Shown here in pieces: positions 18,822 through 27,470 of a DNA stretch of 64,000 nt. This DNA comes from Chloroflexota bacterium (GTDB taxonomy: Bacteria > Chloroflexota > Anaerolineae > Aggregatilineales > Phototrophicaceae). Where the stretch lies: contig WTGN01000105.1 of the NCBI GenBank assembly GCA_011523545.1, forward strand, positions 1-64,000, in the 5' to 3' direction. Under the pieces are notes generated by a model. The model saw only the letters and a program-made list of their open reading frames with translations. It was not told the origin of the DNA and did not search any database. Numbering within the stretch: position 1 is the stretch's first letter; each line of letters starts with the position of its first letter. The position numbers and the translations under genes are program-made.

Positions 18822-20468
18822 TTAAGGCGCCATCACTATGGCTTCCAGACCGTAATAGTAGGGCTGGCAATTCCAACCCACAATTTCCAGATCGACCGGC
18901 GAAATCGCCTGGGTCATGTGATAGCTGTACGGCGTCACGGTGATACTTCGCTCGCCGTCCGCACGCAACTGGAGAATCCGATGGTGCCGCGCGTTCCACT
19001 CGCGCGCGTAGGTTGCGAAGTCCGGAATCAGCCCGGCCTGAAGGGACAGAATATTAAGGAACAGGAGCGCAGCCACCAGCGAGCCCAGGCCAATCATGCC
19101 GCGCGTCCAGGCGGATTCGGCCCGCGTCCGGCCCCGCTGAATCAGGAAGCCGAGGCAGCCGCCCCAGACCAGACCCGAAAGCACGGATAGGAGCGCCGCA
19201 AAGGTAAGCGTCCGTTCATAGACGATGCCAATCGAGAAGTGCCCGCTGGCGATTGAAAGGGCGAGTGAACAATAGGCGAACGCCGACCCGCACATTGCTG
19301 CCAATACAAGCCGGCGCGACAGGCAATCCGACGTGGCGGCGGCCAGCTTAGCGGCCAGGACAGCAAACAGAATGAGCGCGCCGATGTAGAGCAAGGCGGA
19401 CGCCAAAAAATGCAAGCCCGCGACCTGCGTCAATGCAAGCATGGCAAAGGCGCCGAGCAGAAGCGCAGCCGACCGATAGCGCGCGCCAGCCCCGGCCGGC
19501 CCTGGTCCGGCGTTGCCTGTTGATGGTCCGCGACCTGATCGCACCTGCCCTGGCCTAACCAACAACAGCGCGGCCACCAGGCCGGCGGCAAAAAGCAGGA
19601 TAAAACCGGCGATATTCCCTTGATGCCCGATGAACGCGGCCGATGTCTCCAGCGTTTCCACAATCAGTTCAGGAAGCGCGCGAATCTGATTGTATCTCTC
19701 GACGGTCCCCATGTCCGACATTCGGGTTGCGCTGCCAGGCAGTGACAATTGAAGGATCAATCCAACTGCATTGCCGAGCCAGCCGGCCGCGTACAGCGCC
19801 AGGTACGGCTTGCTCCGCGGGCCGCCGATGATGCCATAAATGCCGGCCATTAGCAGGGTCAAACAAATCAATTGCAGAATAGTTTGCAACTGGGATAAAC
19901 CTGCTATGACGAAACATGCCACAGCCCCGGCCACGGCAAAGACAACCAGGCGCGAACCGGATGCCCGACGCGACGCAAGCTCCCAGGACAATGCCAGGTA
20001 AATCAAGAAGAAGCCCACTGGCAGGCTGTGGCGCGTGCTCGCCGCATACCAGTAGAGCGCCTCCCAATCGTAAACGCCCTTAACAAATGCCGCCAGCGTC
20101 AGGAATGCGAGAACCAGGGCGATGAGAAATCTGTTCGCGTCTATGTCTAGGCCACGCAAAACAAGGCAATACAGCCACAGCAGCCCCAGAAGCCAAAGCG
20201 AAAAGGTGATCGCCGGGACGATCGGCGGCATATTTTCCGGGCCAAAGTGCTTTAATGCCCAGTCAAGAGCGACATAGGTGTAACTGCTGTGCCAATTGTT
20301 CAGCCAAAAGCTGAAGTAATCCCGGCCGCCCAAGTGCAGCGCCGTGTTAAAGAAACACCAGTCGTCGCCCATAAGCCGGCTGAATTGGCCCAGGTAGGCA
20401 ATGAGCAAGGCCGGCAGGCTGGCCACGAGCGCCAGAAGCCAAAGAATACTGCTTCGATTAAGGCGCAT
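18822..20468 (-). CDS. Multi-pass membrane protein, GT-C-like (DUF6056-like), groE array member 3
   Basis: A 548-aa paralogue with GQFSRLMGDDWCFFNTA in the first outer loop (histidine of the DDxCH motif replaced by Phe), SFWLNNWHSSYTY, FVIAGLSQLQTILQ and a C-terminal WNARHHRILQLRADGE with PYSYHM. It is shorter than members 1 and 2 mainly in the middle loops. Its 3' end is the source of the pseudogene fragment at 16716-16845. A 9-nt periodic repeat lies in the 48-nt gap to the gene upstream. Confidence 0.75.
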   Translation of the reverse strand: MRLNRSSILWLLALVASLPALLIAYLGQFSRLMGDDWCFFNTALHLGGRDYFSFWLNNWHSSYTYVALDWALKHFGPENMPPIVPAITFSLWLLGLLWLYCLVLRGLDIDANRFLIALVLAFLTLAAFVKGVYDWEALYWYAASTRHSLPVGFFLIYLALSWELASRRASGSRLVVFAVAGAVACFVIAGLSQLQTILQLICLTLLMAGIYGIIGGPRSKPYLALYAAGWLGNAVGLILQLSLPGSATRMSDMGTVERYNQIRALPELIVETLETSAAFIGHQGNIAGFILLFAAGLVAALLLVRPGQVRSGRGPSTGNAGPGPAGAGARYRSAALLLGAFAMLALTQVAGLHFLASALLYIGALILFAVLAAKLAAATSDCLSRRLVLAAMCGSAFAYCSLALSIASGHFSIGIVYERTLTFAALLSVLSGLVWGGCLGFLIQRGRTRAESAWTRGMIGLGSLVAALLFLNILSLQAGLIPDFATYAREWNARHHRILQLRADGERSITVTPYSYHMTQAISPVDLEIVGWNCQPYYYGLEAIVMAP

Positions 20469-20478
20469 TCTTGATTTT

Positions 20479-20507
20479 CCTCTGTGCCCTCTGCGCCTCT
20501 GTGGTGA
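20479..20507. repeat. 9-nt periodic CACAGAG repeat
   Basis: Read on the minus strand this is CACCACAGAGGCGCAGAGGG followed by CACAGAGG: a 9-nt unit repeated about three times. Related stretches occur at 45401-45427 and 57613-57754. Confidence 0.7.
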
Positions 20508-20516
20508 GTACTTGTT

Positions 20517-22001
20517 TCACGACTCGGCTGCGCTTACGCTAATTGTGTCAACGCCGTAAAAGTAGGCGTCGCTCCCTCGGATTGGTTCTCCATTTGCGGC
20601 GATATAGGCGGTCATGTCAAAGGTGTATGGCGGCACTTCTAAATGTTCCGCGCCACTTTCACGCAATTCAATGATTTGCTGATGGCGCGCGTCCCACTCG
20701 CGGGCGTAAAGGCTGAAATCGGCGATCAAGTTGACTTGCGTGCTGACCACAGCGAGCGCGTAACATGCGACGACGACGGCGCCGATCTTTGCAATTGGAG
20801 CATACCATATAGCAGCGCCATCTGAATTGCGGAAACTACTCCAGATAATATAGCCGAGGCAGGCGCCAATAACGACGCCCGCGATCATTTGCGCAAAGAC
20901 GGACGATACCATGAGCCGGGGATAAACAATGCCGATCGAATACAGGCCGGTTGCAACGGGCAAGAGGAGCGCTGACAGCGCGCTCGCCAAGGCCAGGAGC
21001 GCAATGGTCAGCGGGGCGAGCCGCGCCCGCTTCGGCACAGTCAGCGCCGCCGCCTGCCCGGTCTGCTTTGGCTCCGCCAAGGCCAGCGCCATTGTCAAGC
21101 CGAGCAGCATCATCAGCGTGAAGCCGGCGATCGTTCCCGCGTCGCCCAGGTAGGCGATGACGGTCTCGACAGTTTCCGCGGCCAGCGCCCCTAATGAGCG
21201 CAGCGGAACCCGCTCGCCCAGGCTTGCACCATCGTGCATCCGCGTCGAAATCGCCGGGGATGTCAATTGCAGCAGCAGGCTGATGACACTGCCGAACCAG
21301 CCAGCCGCAATCAGCGGGGGCATCCGTCCGCGCGCCCGCCCGACCATGAATGCGAACAGGCCCGCCAACAGGCAAGGCAAAAACACAAGTTGGATTACGA
21401 GCTGCATCTCAGAGAAGCCCGCGTTGAGAAAACAGAGAACCGCCCCGCCAAGCGCCGCGGCCACAGTCCGCCCGGTAGTTCGCGCGCGGCTGGCGCGGTC
21501 GATGGCGAATGCGATGTATAGCATGAACAGCGCCACCGGCAGCGCGTAGCGTACGCTGGCGGAATACCAATAGATGCTCTCCCAGGTATAGAGTGAGTTG
21601 AGAGTCGTGGTCAGCAGCAGCGCGGCCAGAGCGATACTGACCGGCCAGCGATTGCGCTCGATTCTCAAGGCGCGCATGACGGAAGCGACCAGCCAGACCA
21701 AGCTCAGCAGCCAGAGCGCGATGATAATCGCCGGAAAGATCGGCGGCATGTATTCCGGGCCCAGGGGCGCCAGCGCTTTGTGAAGCAGAATATAGGTATA
21801 ACTGCTATACCGTTGCGCCCACCAGAAGTCGAAATAATCGGCGCCGCCAAGCTGTTGAGCGGTGGCGAAATGCCCCCAGTCATCGCCCATCATGCGGCTG
21901 AACAGACCCAAATAGGCGAATAGCGCAACCGGCGCCAATGCCAACGCGGCTACAAGCCAAGCTGCGCGCGCGCCCGCCTCCGACTTCATTCTCAATGGCA
22001 C
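20517..22001 (-). CDS. Multi-pass membrane protein, GT-C-like (DUF6056-like), groE array member 4
   Basis: A 494-aa member, the shortest of the family. It has GLFSRMMGDDWGHFATA, WWAQRYSSYTYILLH, FLNAGFSEMQLVIQ and the C-terminal WDARHQQIIELRESG with PPYTFDM. GTG at 22001 or ATG at 21989 could start it; neither has a strong Shine-Dalgarno. It begins 7 nt after the stop of the PBP-like gene, which argues for one operon. As for the others, an envelope glycosyltransferase role is inferred from fold and context only. Confidence 0.75.
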   Translation of the reverse strand: MPLRMKSEAGARAAWLVAALALAPVALFAYLGLFSRMMGDDWGHFATAQQLGGADYFDFWWAQRYSSYTYILLHKALAPLGPEYMPPIFPAIIIALWLLSLVWLVASVMRALRIERNRWPVSIALAALLLTTTLNSLYTWESIYWYSASVRYALPVALFMLYIAFAIDRASRARTTGRTVAAALGGAVLCFLNAGFSEMQLVIQLVFLPCLLAGLFAFMVGRARGRMPPLIAAGWFGSVISLLLQLTSPAISTRMHDGASLGERVPLRSLGALAAETVETVIAYLGDAGTIAGFTLMMLLGLTMALALAEPKQTGQAAALTVPKRARLAPLTIALLALASALSALLLPVATGLYSIGIVYPRLMVSSVFAQMIAGVVIGACLGYIIWSSFRNSDGAAIWYAPIAKIGAVVVACYALAVVSTQVNLIADFSLYAREWDARHQQIIELRESGAEHLEVPPYTFDMTAYIAANGEPIRGSDAYFYGVDTISVSAAES

Positions 22002-22008
22002 GCCTGAA

Positions 22009-24930
22009 TCAGCCTTCCATGATCACAAGCGACAGCTGCGACGCGGCTCGGTTCCCCACCTTGTCATAAGCAAGCGCCTTGAATGAGAAATCGCCCGCGC
22101 CGTCCAGGGCCGCCTCGATACCATAAGGCCAGTCGCGATCGTCGCCCAACAAACTCTCATCTCGGTAGAATTCAACCCGGTCAATTGTGAGGTTGTCGCT
22201 GACCTCCGCCAACAGAGACAGCGTCCTTTGAGACGGATAGCGGATCTCCGCGGCTGGCTCGCTGAGCCGCAGTTTCACCGCCGGCGGCGTATTGTCAAAA
22301 GTCAGCAGCTTGCTATCCGTCGCCAGCTCCCCATCGGCGAATTCAACTGAAAGGCGCAGGGTGTAGATGCCGCTGAACAAAGCTGTGTTCCAGGTCGCCG
22401 AAATCTCGCCGCCTGCGTCGACAGTCTGGCGCTCGCCGATCGGAATCCATCGGTCAGGATTCACTTCAGCGCCGTATTCCAACTGCCAGGTTCGCGCGCC
22501 CGCCCGCTCAATGCTGGCCGCGATATCCACGCGAGAGCCGACATAGGCATAATCTGCCGGCGAAGTGATGCGGGCAGCTTTGGCGCTGGGCGGCAAGCTA
22601 TCGGTGCTGTAGCTGCTTGGCGGGAGCGGCTTTCCATTTTCCAGCCACCAGTCCATCAACTCCTCCGGCGGCATGAAATATGCAACCGACTCGCGTAAAT
22701 CATCCGGCGTATTCACCGTGGCCAAATGGCCCGTCGCCCGATTGATCTCGACGGTCTGCCAAAAGTGATCGCGCTGCATCAAGGAGCCGGCGGGCACCAT
22801 TTCCCGCCGTGTCGGGCAATGAGATGTCGTCGCCGGCAGCAACCCGGAAATCTCGCAAACCAGAAACTCCTCGATATCGGCGGGCGGGGCCCAAGCTCTA
22901 TCAGGCAAATCCAGATGCGCGTGGGCATAGTCCATCAGCGCCTGCCAGACCGGCGCTGAACCGGCGCGGTCGCCGGCGCCAGGGCTGAGCCGGGCGCCCT
23001 CAAGCCGGCCCGTGTGCAGCGCCAGAACCAGATCGGGGCTATAACCCAGGGTCCAGCTATCGCGCTGGTCGGCGCTAAAACCATCGAGGACGGCCGCCGC
23101 GCGAGAAATCGGCAGGCTGCTTTCCCACCGCTGTAAAACAGCTTCCCGCCTGTCAATATCGGCCAGAATGTCATTCACCATGTACGCGGCGCTGGGCGGA
23201 ATGATCTCCGTCTCCTTCGCCATGGAGTCTTCTTCGTATGACCAGAGGACCTGCCCCGCCGCGTCTTCGATTTTCAAGACCGCGACCGGGTCTCGTCCGC
23301 GGAAGCCAGCTTGCAGAGGCGGCGCCGGGACGCCGCGCATCGCGCCCATGGAAGCCAGCACGCTGTAGGCGTAGGCGCTATCCAAAACGGATACTGCCCC
23401 GCCCCGCTCCAGCAGGTCCAGGCCGGCGCCGCTCGCTGCCAGGCTGTTGAATCCCAGCGCTTGCGCGGTATGTATCGCTGGCTCTATGCCGCTGACGCTC
23501 GCCACTTGAACGGCTGCGGGCAAGCGCCCGGCCTCCATCGCATCGCGCAGATTCATGGGACCGTGATACAAGCCATCCGCATTCGCCGGTCGGTAAATCA
23601 AGTCGGCGGATGCGCCCGGGTAAGAGCGCGGCACATCATACACCATCGATGCCGGCGTGAACTCGCGCCGCAGGAAGGCATCCAGGTAGACAAAAGGCTG
23701 GAGCAGGATCGCGGGTTGATGACCTGCCGTCAGCGCATCCCCGGCCAGGCTCAATATCCGTCCACTGCCGACATCAATGAGCGCCAGCGCGCCAGTATCC
23801 GGCCGGTCTGCCTCGGCTGTGAGGGGGGATTGCGCCGGCGGACAGGGTGACCCATCCAGGGCAATCGCCGCCTCCCGCTGCTGCAAATGCGCGCGCAGAA
23901 GGCACTCCGCGCTCAACTGCAGTTCAAGGTCGAGCGATGTCGTGATGCGCAGGCCGCCACGAGCCAGCAGCCGGGCGCCGTCAAGACCACGCCTGTCAAG
24001 GAGTGTTTCCGCTTGGCCGCGCGCGTACTTGATGAAGGCCGGCGCAATGTCGGATTGTCGCGCGTCAACCCCTCGGAAGCTCGGGACGGCCGCCGCCGCT
24101 TCATCGAATTGGGATTTTTCGATCAGCCCCTTGTCCAGCATTTGGAACAGCAGGTCCGCGCCCCGTTCACGCGCTTGCTGGGCCGCATCGACCGGATTGA
24201 GCGTTGGCGCCTGGCCGATTGCGGCCAACAGGGTCGACTCCGTCAGCGACAAATCCAGCGCCGACTTGCCGAGGTAGACCTGGGCGGCCGCTTCAATGCC
24301 AAAGGCGTCCCCGCCGTAATAAGCGCTGTTCAGCCGCCACTCGAGCAGGGCCTCCGGCGAATGAATGCGTTTGCTCTCGGCGACCAGCACAATCTCCAGC
24401 AGGCGGGCGTCCAACCCGCTGGCCGCCGTCAGCGGCAGAATGGCATCGCGCACAAGATTGCCGCTGATGCCCGGCTGAGATTTCAGCGGCAAGCCCAGAA
24501 TATAGCGCGTGACTTGTATCAAGGTCAGAGGTAGATCGAAGGGTAGGGACGCGGAGTCGGGGCCGGCGTCTTCAGCTAGAGCGGTCGCGTCTACCAGCTG
24601 CGGCGGCAATTCCTCCAGCGCCTGCCAGCGGCGCCGCTCGCCCAGCGGATCTGTGACGGTGTGAATCAGTCTTTCGCCGCTCGCGTCAAGAAAGCGCGTC
24701 CTGCCCTGCGCCTGTTCAAAGAAGACGGTCGCTTGTGGCGCTGGCATGTGGCTGGCAGCGGCGAGATAAAGCCAGAGAGACAGCGCCAGGCCGGCCAGCA
24801 GCGGCGTCATCGCCAGGGCCAGCGGAATGCCGATGATGACAATTGACCAAAACGCGGAGCGCCGGGCGCCCTTGATCCGCCGGCCTTTGCGGCTGTGGCG
24901 GCGGCGAATGATATGCGCGACAGAGGGCAT
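22009..24930 (-). CDS. Class A PBP homologue (PBP1C-like) lacking catalytic motifs
   Basis: A 973-aa protein. It has an N-terminal Arg-rich tail, one membrane helix, a GT51 transglycosylase-like domain (LAEDAGPD, YYGGDAFGIEAAAQVYLGK, LSLTESTLLAAIGQAP), a penicillin-binding transpeptidase fold and two C-terminal Ig-like domains. The expected GS-x-x-K-P of the transpeptidase reads PAILLQPF, the S-x-N position reads GRL, and K-T-G is replaced by LDG. The GT51 EDxxFxxH and GGSTxxQQ signatures are also broken. The fold is readable, the chemistry is probably lost, so a scaffold or regulator of envelope assembly is more likely than an enzyme. The start at 24930 avoids a 131-bp overlap with the upstream gene. 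Four GT-C-like genes follow in the same operon. Confidence 0.8.
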   Translation of the reverse strand: MPSVAHIIRRRHSRKGRRIKGARRSAFWSIVIIGIPLALAMTPLLAGLALSLWLYLAAASHMPAPQATVFFEQAQGRTRFLDASGERLIHTVTDPLGERRRWQALEELPPQLVDATALAEDAGPDSASLPFDLPLTLIQVTRYILGLPLKSQPGISGNLVRDAILPLTAASGLDARLLEIVLVAESKRIHSPEALLEWRLNSAYYGGDAFGIEAAAQVYLGKSALDLSLTESTLLAAIGQAPTLNPVDAAQQARERGADLLFQMLDKGLIEKSQFDEAAAAVPSFRGVDARQSDIAPAFIKYARGQAETLLDRRGLDGARLLARGGLRITTSLDLELQLSAECLLRAHLQQREAAIALDGSPCPPAQSPLTAEADRPDTGALALIDVGSGRILSLAGDALTAGHQPAILLQPFVYLDAFLRREFTPASMVYDVPRSYPGASADLIYRPANADGLYHGPMNLRDAMEAGRLPAAVQVASVSGIEPAIHTAQALGFNSLAASGAGLDLLERGGAVSVLDSAYAYSVLASMGAMRGVPAPPLQAGFRGRDPVAVLKIEDAAGQVLWSYEEDSMAKETEIIPPSAAYMVNDILADIDRREAVLQRWESSLPISRAAAVLDGFSADQRDSWTLGYSPDLVLALHTGRLEGARLSPGAGDRAGSAPVWQALMDYAHAHLDLPDRAWAPPADIEEFLVCEISGLLPATTSHCPTRREMVPAGSLMQRDHFWQTVEINRATGHLATVNTPDDLRESVAYFMPPEELMDWWLENGKPLPPSSYSTDSLPPSAKAARITSPADYAYVGSRVDIAASIERAGARTWQLEYGAEVNPDRWIPIGERQTVDAGGEISATWNTALFSGIYTLRLSVEFADGELATDSKLLTFDNTPPAVKLRLSEPAAEIRYPSQRTLSLLAEVSDNLTIDRVEFYRDESLLGDDRDWPYGIEAALDGAGDFSFKALAYDKVGNRAASQLSLVIMEG

Positions 24931-25075
24931 GGCCCAACCTATGGAGAACAACGAGGCGGCTACAAAGTCAAGTGTACTGATTTTCGCGCGCGCTGCGAAC
25001 GCGGCGCCAAGCGATATGGCGTCAATCGAGGGCGGAGTCAAACGAGGGGCGCAAGCATCGCCCGTGCGAGAGCTG

Positions 25076-25600
25076 TCAGATGCCCTCTTGAAAGGCGCGC
25101 AGTCCTTCCCAATCGTCCTTGGCGGCAAGTTCCGCTTGCCGCGGTATCGTCTCCAGGCCAGCTGGCGCGGCCCGCCCAGCCTCGCTGAAGATCGCGCGCA
25201 AGTCATCTATGGAAGCGCCGGCTAGGGCCGCGTAGCTGTGGATGCCCGCTTCATTCAATATACGCTGATAACCGGCCGCGATGCCTTTGATCTTGGTCAG
25301 GTCATCGCTCTCGCTAGCATCGGGCTGCTCCGTTTCGCGCCGCACTTCGCGCCGTTTCGCCAGCGCTTCCGCCTCGTCGGCCGCGTCCTGCGCCGCCTGC
25401 ACTGCCTCAGCCGAGCCTTCGGCCGCCGCGTCACGGCGAAGCCAAATCCAAAACAGGATGGCCACCGCCAGCAGGCCGAGCGACCAGGGGAACATATCGC
25501 GTCCGCTCTCAGGGGCGATCACGGCGTTCAGCGCGAGGACAATGGCGCCGACCAGCGCCATCGTAGCGGTTAAATCCTTGGCGTTCTTGTTGAGTTTCAT
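25076..25600 (-). CDS. Membrane protein with C-terminal helix-hairpin-helix domain
   Basis: A 174-aa protein. Two hydrophobic helices (about 13-32 and 42-58) are followed by an Ala/Glu-rich linker and a HhH-type domain: DDLTKIKGIAAGYQRILNEA, YAALAGASIDDLRAIF and DDWEGLRAF. This domain (DUF4332-like) is often annotated as a Fen1-like nucleic-acid-binding module in Chloroflexota, where it is attached to membrane helices. The function is unknown. The ATG at 25600 begins just before the first helix and is preferred to 25615. It is 145 nt upstream of the PBP-like gene. Confidence 0.7.
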   Translation of the reverse strand: MKLNKNAKDLTATMALVGAIVLALNAVIAPESGRDMFPWSLGLLAVAILFWIWLRRDAAAEGSAEAVQAAQDAADEAEALAKRREVRRETEQPDASESDDLTKIKGIAAGYQRILNEAGIHSYAALAGASIDDLRAIFSEAGRAAPAGLETIPRQAELAAKDDWEGLRAFQEGI

Positions 25601-25839
25601 AATGCCTTCCAGCACTTTAAGTCACATGGCACAGCCTGGATTATAGCATAACCGTCAGCGCATATTTCAGCGCAAATGTATACCGCGACCAATCCGCTCC
25701 CGCTCCGCCAGCTGCATAGGGCAGATTTCGGCGGCCGCCCCTTGCGGGAAAACGCGCCACCTTGACAAATCGAACATTTATGCTGACAATGGCTGGGCAT
25801 TGGCATCCAAGAGCATAAACCGGAGAAAGGTCTACTATC

Positions 25840-26235
25840 ATGATCATCGGGCTTACCAGCGTGATTGTCGACGACCAAGACAAAGCGCTGAAATTCTATA
25901 CTGAAAAACTCGGCTTTGAGCTGAAGCGAGACATGCCCCTCGGCAATCCAGCCGGCGACCGCTGGTTGACGCTGGTGTCCCCCGAAGGCGCCCACGGCGT
26001 CGAGCTGCTGCTCGAGCCTGCCAGCAACGCCCTTGCAGCCGACTTTCAGCAGGCGATGTTCGAGCAAGGCATCTCGGGCGGGCAATTCAACAGCAGCGAT
26101 ATCCAAGCGGAACACGAAAGACTCAGCGAGCGCGGCGTCGAATTCACGATGACGCCGACCGACATCGGGCCGGCCATTATGGCGGTCTTCAAGGATACCT
26201 GCGGCAATTACATCACGCTGGTACAGGAAAAATAG
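25840..26235 (+). CDS. VOC-family (glyoxalase/bleomycin-resistance-like) protein
   Basis: A 131-aa single vicinal-oxygen-chelate domain. It starts MIIGLTSVIVDDQDKALKFY, continues with YTEKLGFELKRDMPLG and GDRWLTLVSPEG, and ends with VFKDTCGNYITLVQEK, the typical beta-alpha-beta-beta-beta pair of YCDGF/PhnB-like VOC proteins. GGAGAAAGG precedes the ATG. The family covers glyoxalases, dioxygenases and antibiotic-binding proteins; the sequence does not decide which. No operon partner. Confidence 0.9.
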   Translation: MIIGLTSVIVDDQDKALKFYTEKLGFELKRDMPLGNPAGDRWLTLVSPEGAHGVELLLEPASNALAADFQQAMFEQGISGGQFNSSDIQAEHERLSERGVEFTMTPTDIGPAIMAVFKDTCGNYITLVQEK

Positions 26236-26361
26236 CGTTAGCGAGAGAGCGCCCTGCCCGGCTATTTGCCCGGTGGCAGTTCAAGTGATATAGTCTGGCT
26301 CAGCGCGTAACTTTGTCCGCCTCCAGTTGCGGGGCGCAGGCGCGCCGATGGAGTCAGATAC

Positions 26362-27228
26362 ATGAATGATCTTGAATTGCTGCAATACCTCTTTGATTTA
26401 CAGGGCTTTATCGTCATTGAGAATGCGCTGAGCGCGGGCGAAGTCGCGGCGCTTAACCGGCTCATTGATGAGCAAAATCTGCCGCCGCCGTCCGAGTCGA
26501 CGCGTTTCGGCAGCGCGCCCACGCTGGCCGCGTCGCTTGTGAAGCCGGAAGCGGGCGTGCCGGAAGGCGAAGCTAGCGCTGACCAGAGCGCCCCGGTCGG
26601 CTCGGGTTTCCTCGGCTGGGGCAAAGCATTTTGCGACCTGCTTGATCATCCTTCCATCTTGCCGGCGCTGCGCATGCGCCTGGGCGACGCCTTTCGCCTC
26701 GACCGCCTCTACGGCATGAACATGACCAAGGGAATGGCCTACGGTCGCCTGCATGCCGATTACGGCGCGACGGCGCCAAAATCCGGTTCGCAGCCGGGCG
26801 AATATTATGCCTTCCGCCCCAACCAGGTCTACGAAGGCTTCATCGTGGTCGCCTGGGCGCTGTCCGATTCCGGGCCGGATCACGGCGGCTTCTGCTGCAT
26901 CCCCGGCAGCCACAAAAGCAATTACAAGCTGCCGCAGCGAATCAGCGACGAGCATGAGGCCTCGCCCGCCGTCGTCATTCCCGCGATGCCCGCCGGCTCC
27001 GTCATCCTGTTCACTGAGTCCTTGACCCACGGCACCGCCACCTGGCAGGCCGACCACGTCCGCCGGGCGCTGCTTTACAAATACTGCATATCGCACCTCG
27101 CCTGGACGTCCAAACGGGTTGAAGCGCCGACCAATATCGAATTGACGCGGCGTCAGAAGCTGCTCCTGCGCGAGCCGGGCGATCCGCTGCGCCACTTTCC
27201 ATCCCTGTTTGAAGAGGTTCCCGCGTAG
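26362..27228 (+). CDS. Phytanoyl-CoA dioxygenase (PhyH) family protein
   Basis: A 288-aa Fe(II)/2-oxoglutarate-dependent oxygenase homologue. The metal triad fits H-x-D in GRLHADYG and the distal His in LTHGTATW; RRALLYKY supplies the likely 2-oxoglutarate-binding Arg. FIVIENALSAGEVAALN is the usual N-terminal element, and HGGFCCIPGSHKSNY is the family loop before the distal histidine. GGAG lies 9 nt before the ATG. Members hydroxylate lipids, antibiotics, ectoine and others; the substrate is not predictable. It is followed by a dense cluster of hairpin repeats. Confidence 0.88.
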   Translation: MNDLELLQYLFDLQGFIVIENALSAGEVAALNRLIDEQNLPPPSESTRFGSAPTLAASLVKPEAGVPEGEASADQSAPVGSGFLGWGKAFCDLLDHPSILPALRMRLGDAFRLDRLYGMNMTKGMAYGRLHADYGATAPKSGSQPGEYYAFRPNQVYEGFIVVAWALSDSGPDHGGFCCIPGSHKSNYKLPQRISDEHEASPAVVIPAMPAGSVILFTESLTHGTATWQADHVRRALLYKYCISHLAWTSKRVEAPTNIELTRRQKLLLREPGDPLRHFPSLFEEVPA

Positions 27229-27237
27229 AATGACAAC

Positions 27238-27453
27238 TGTAGGGGCGACCTAGTAGGTCGCCCGACAATTCAAGGAACCTGTGGCGCGGGCGACCCGGTG
27301 GCTCGCCCCTACACGTCTTTCGTTTCTGCGCGAATCTGTAGGGGCGAGGCGGTGACTCGCCCAACGGAGTCTAACATTGAAAGCGGGCGACTCGCCGAGT
27401 CGCCCCTACATACCGTTGTTGAGGCGCGGGCGACTCACCTAGTCGCCCCTACA
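27238..27453. repeat. Cluster of five REP-like hairpins
   Basis: Two complete head-to-head pairs (27238-27313 and 27337-27410) and one half-unit (27428-27453), all bounded by TGTAGGGGCGA or its complement. Stems include GGGCGACCT/AGGTCGCCC and GGGCGACTC/GAGTCGCCC. The cluster fills the convergent gap between the PhyH and M20 genes and may act as a bidirectional terminator. Confidence 0.85.
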
Positions 27454-27470
27454 GATATCGTTGTATTGCC

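Noticed and set aside
24931-25206. 92-residue N-terminal extension of the PBP-like ORF
   Set aside because: It overlaps the upstream HhH gene by 131 nt and adds no recognisable domain; the start at 24930 is preferred.
27238-27453. Possible CRISPR array
   Set aside because: Units alternate in orientation and are themselves hairpins with variable stems; there are no uniform spacers and no cas genes.
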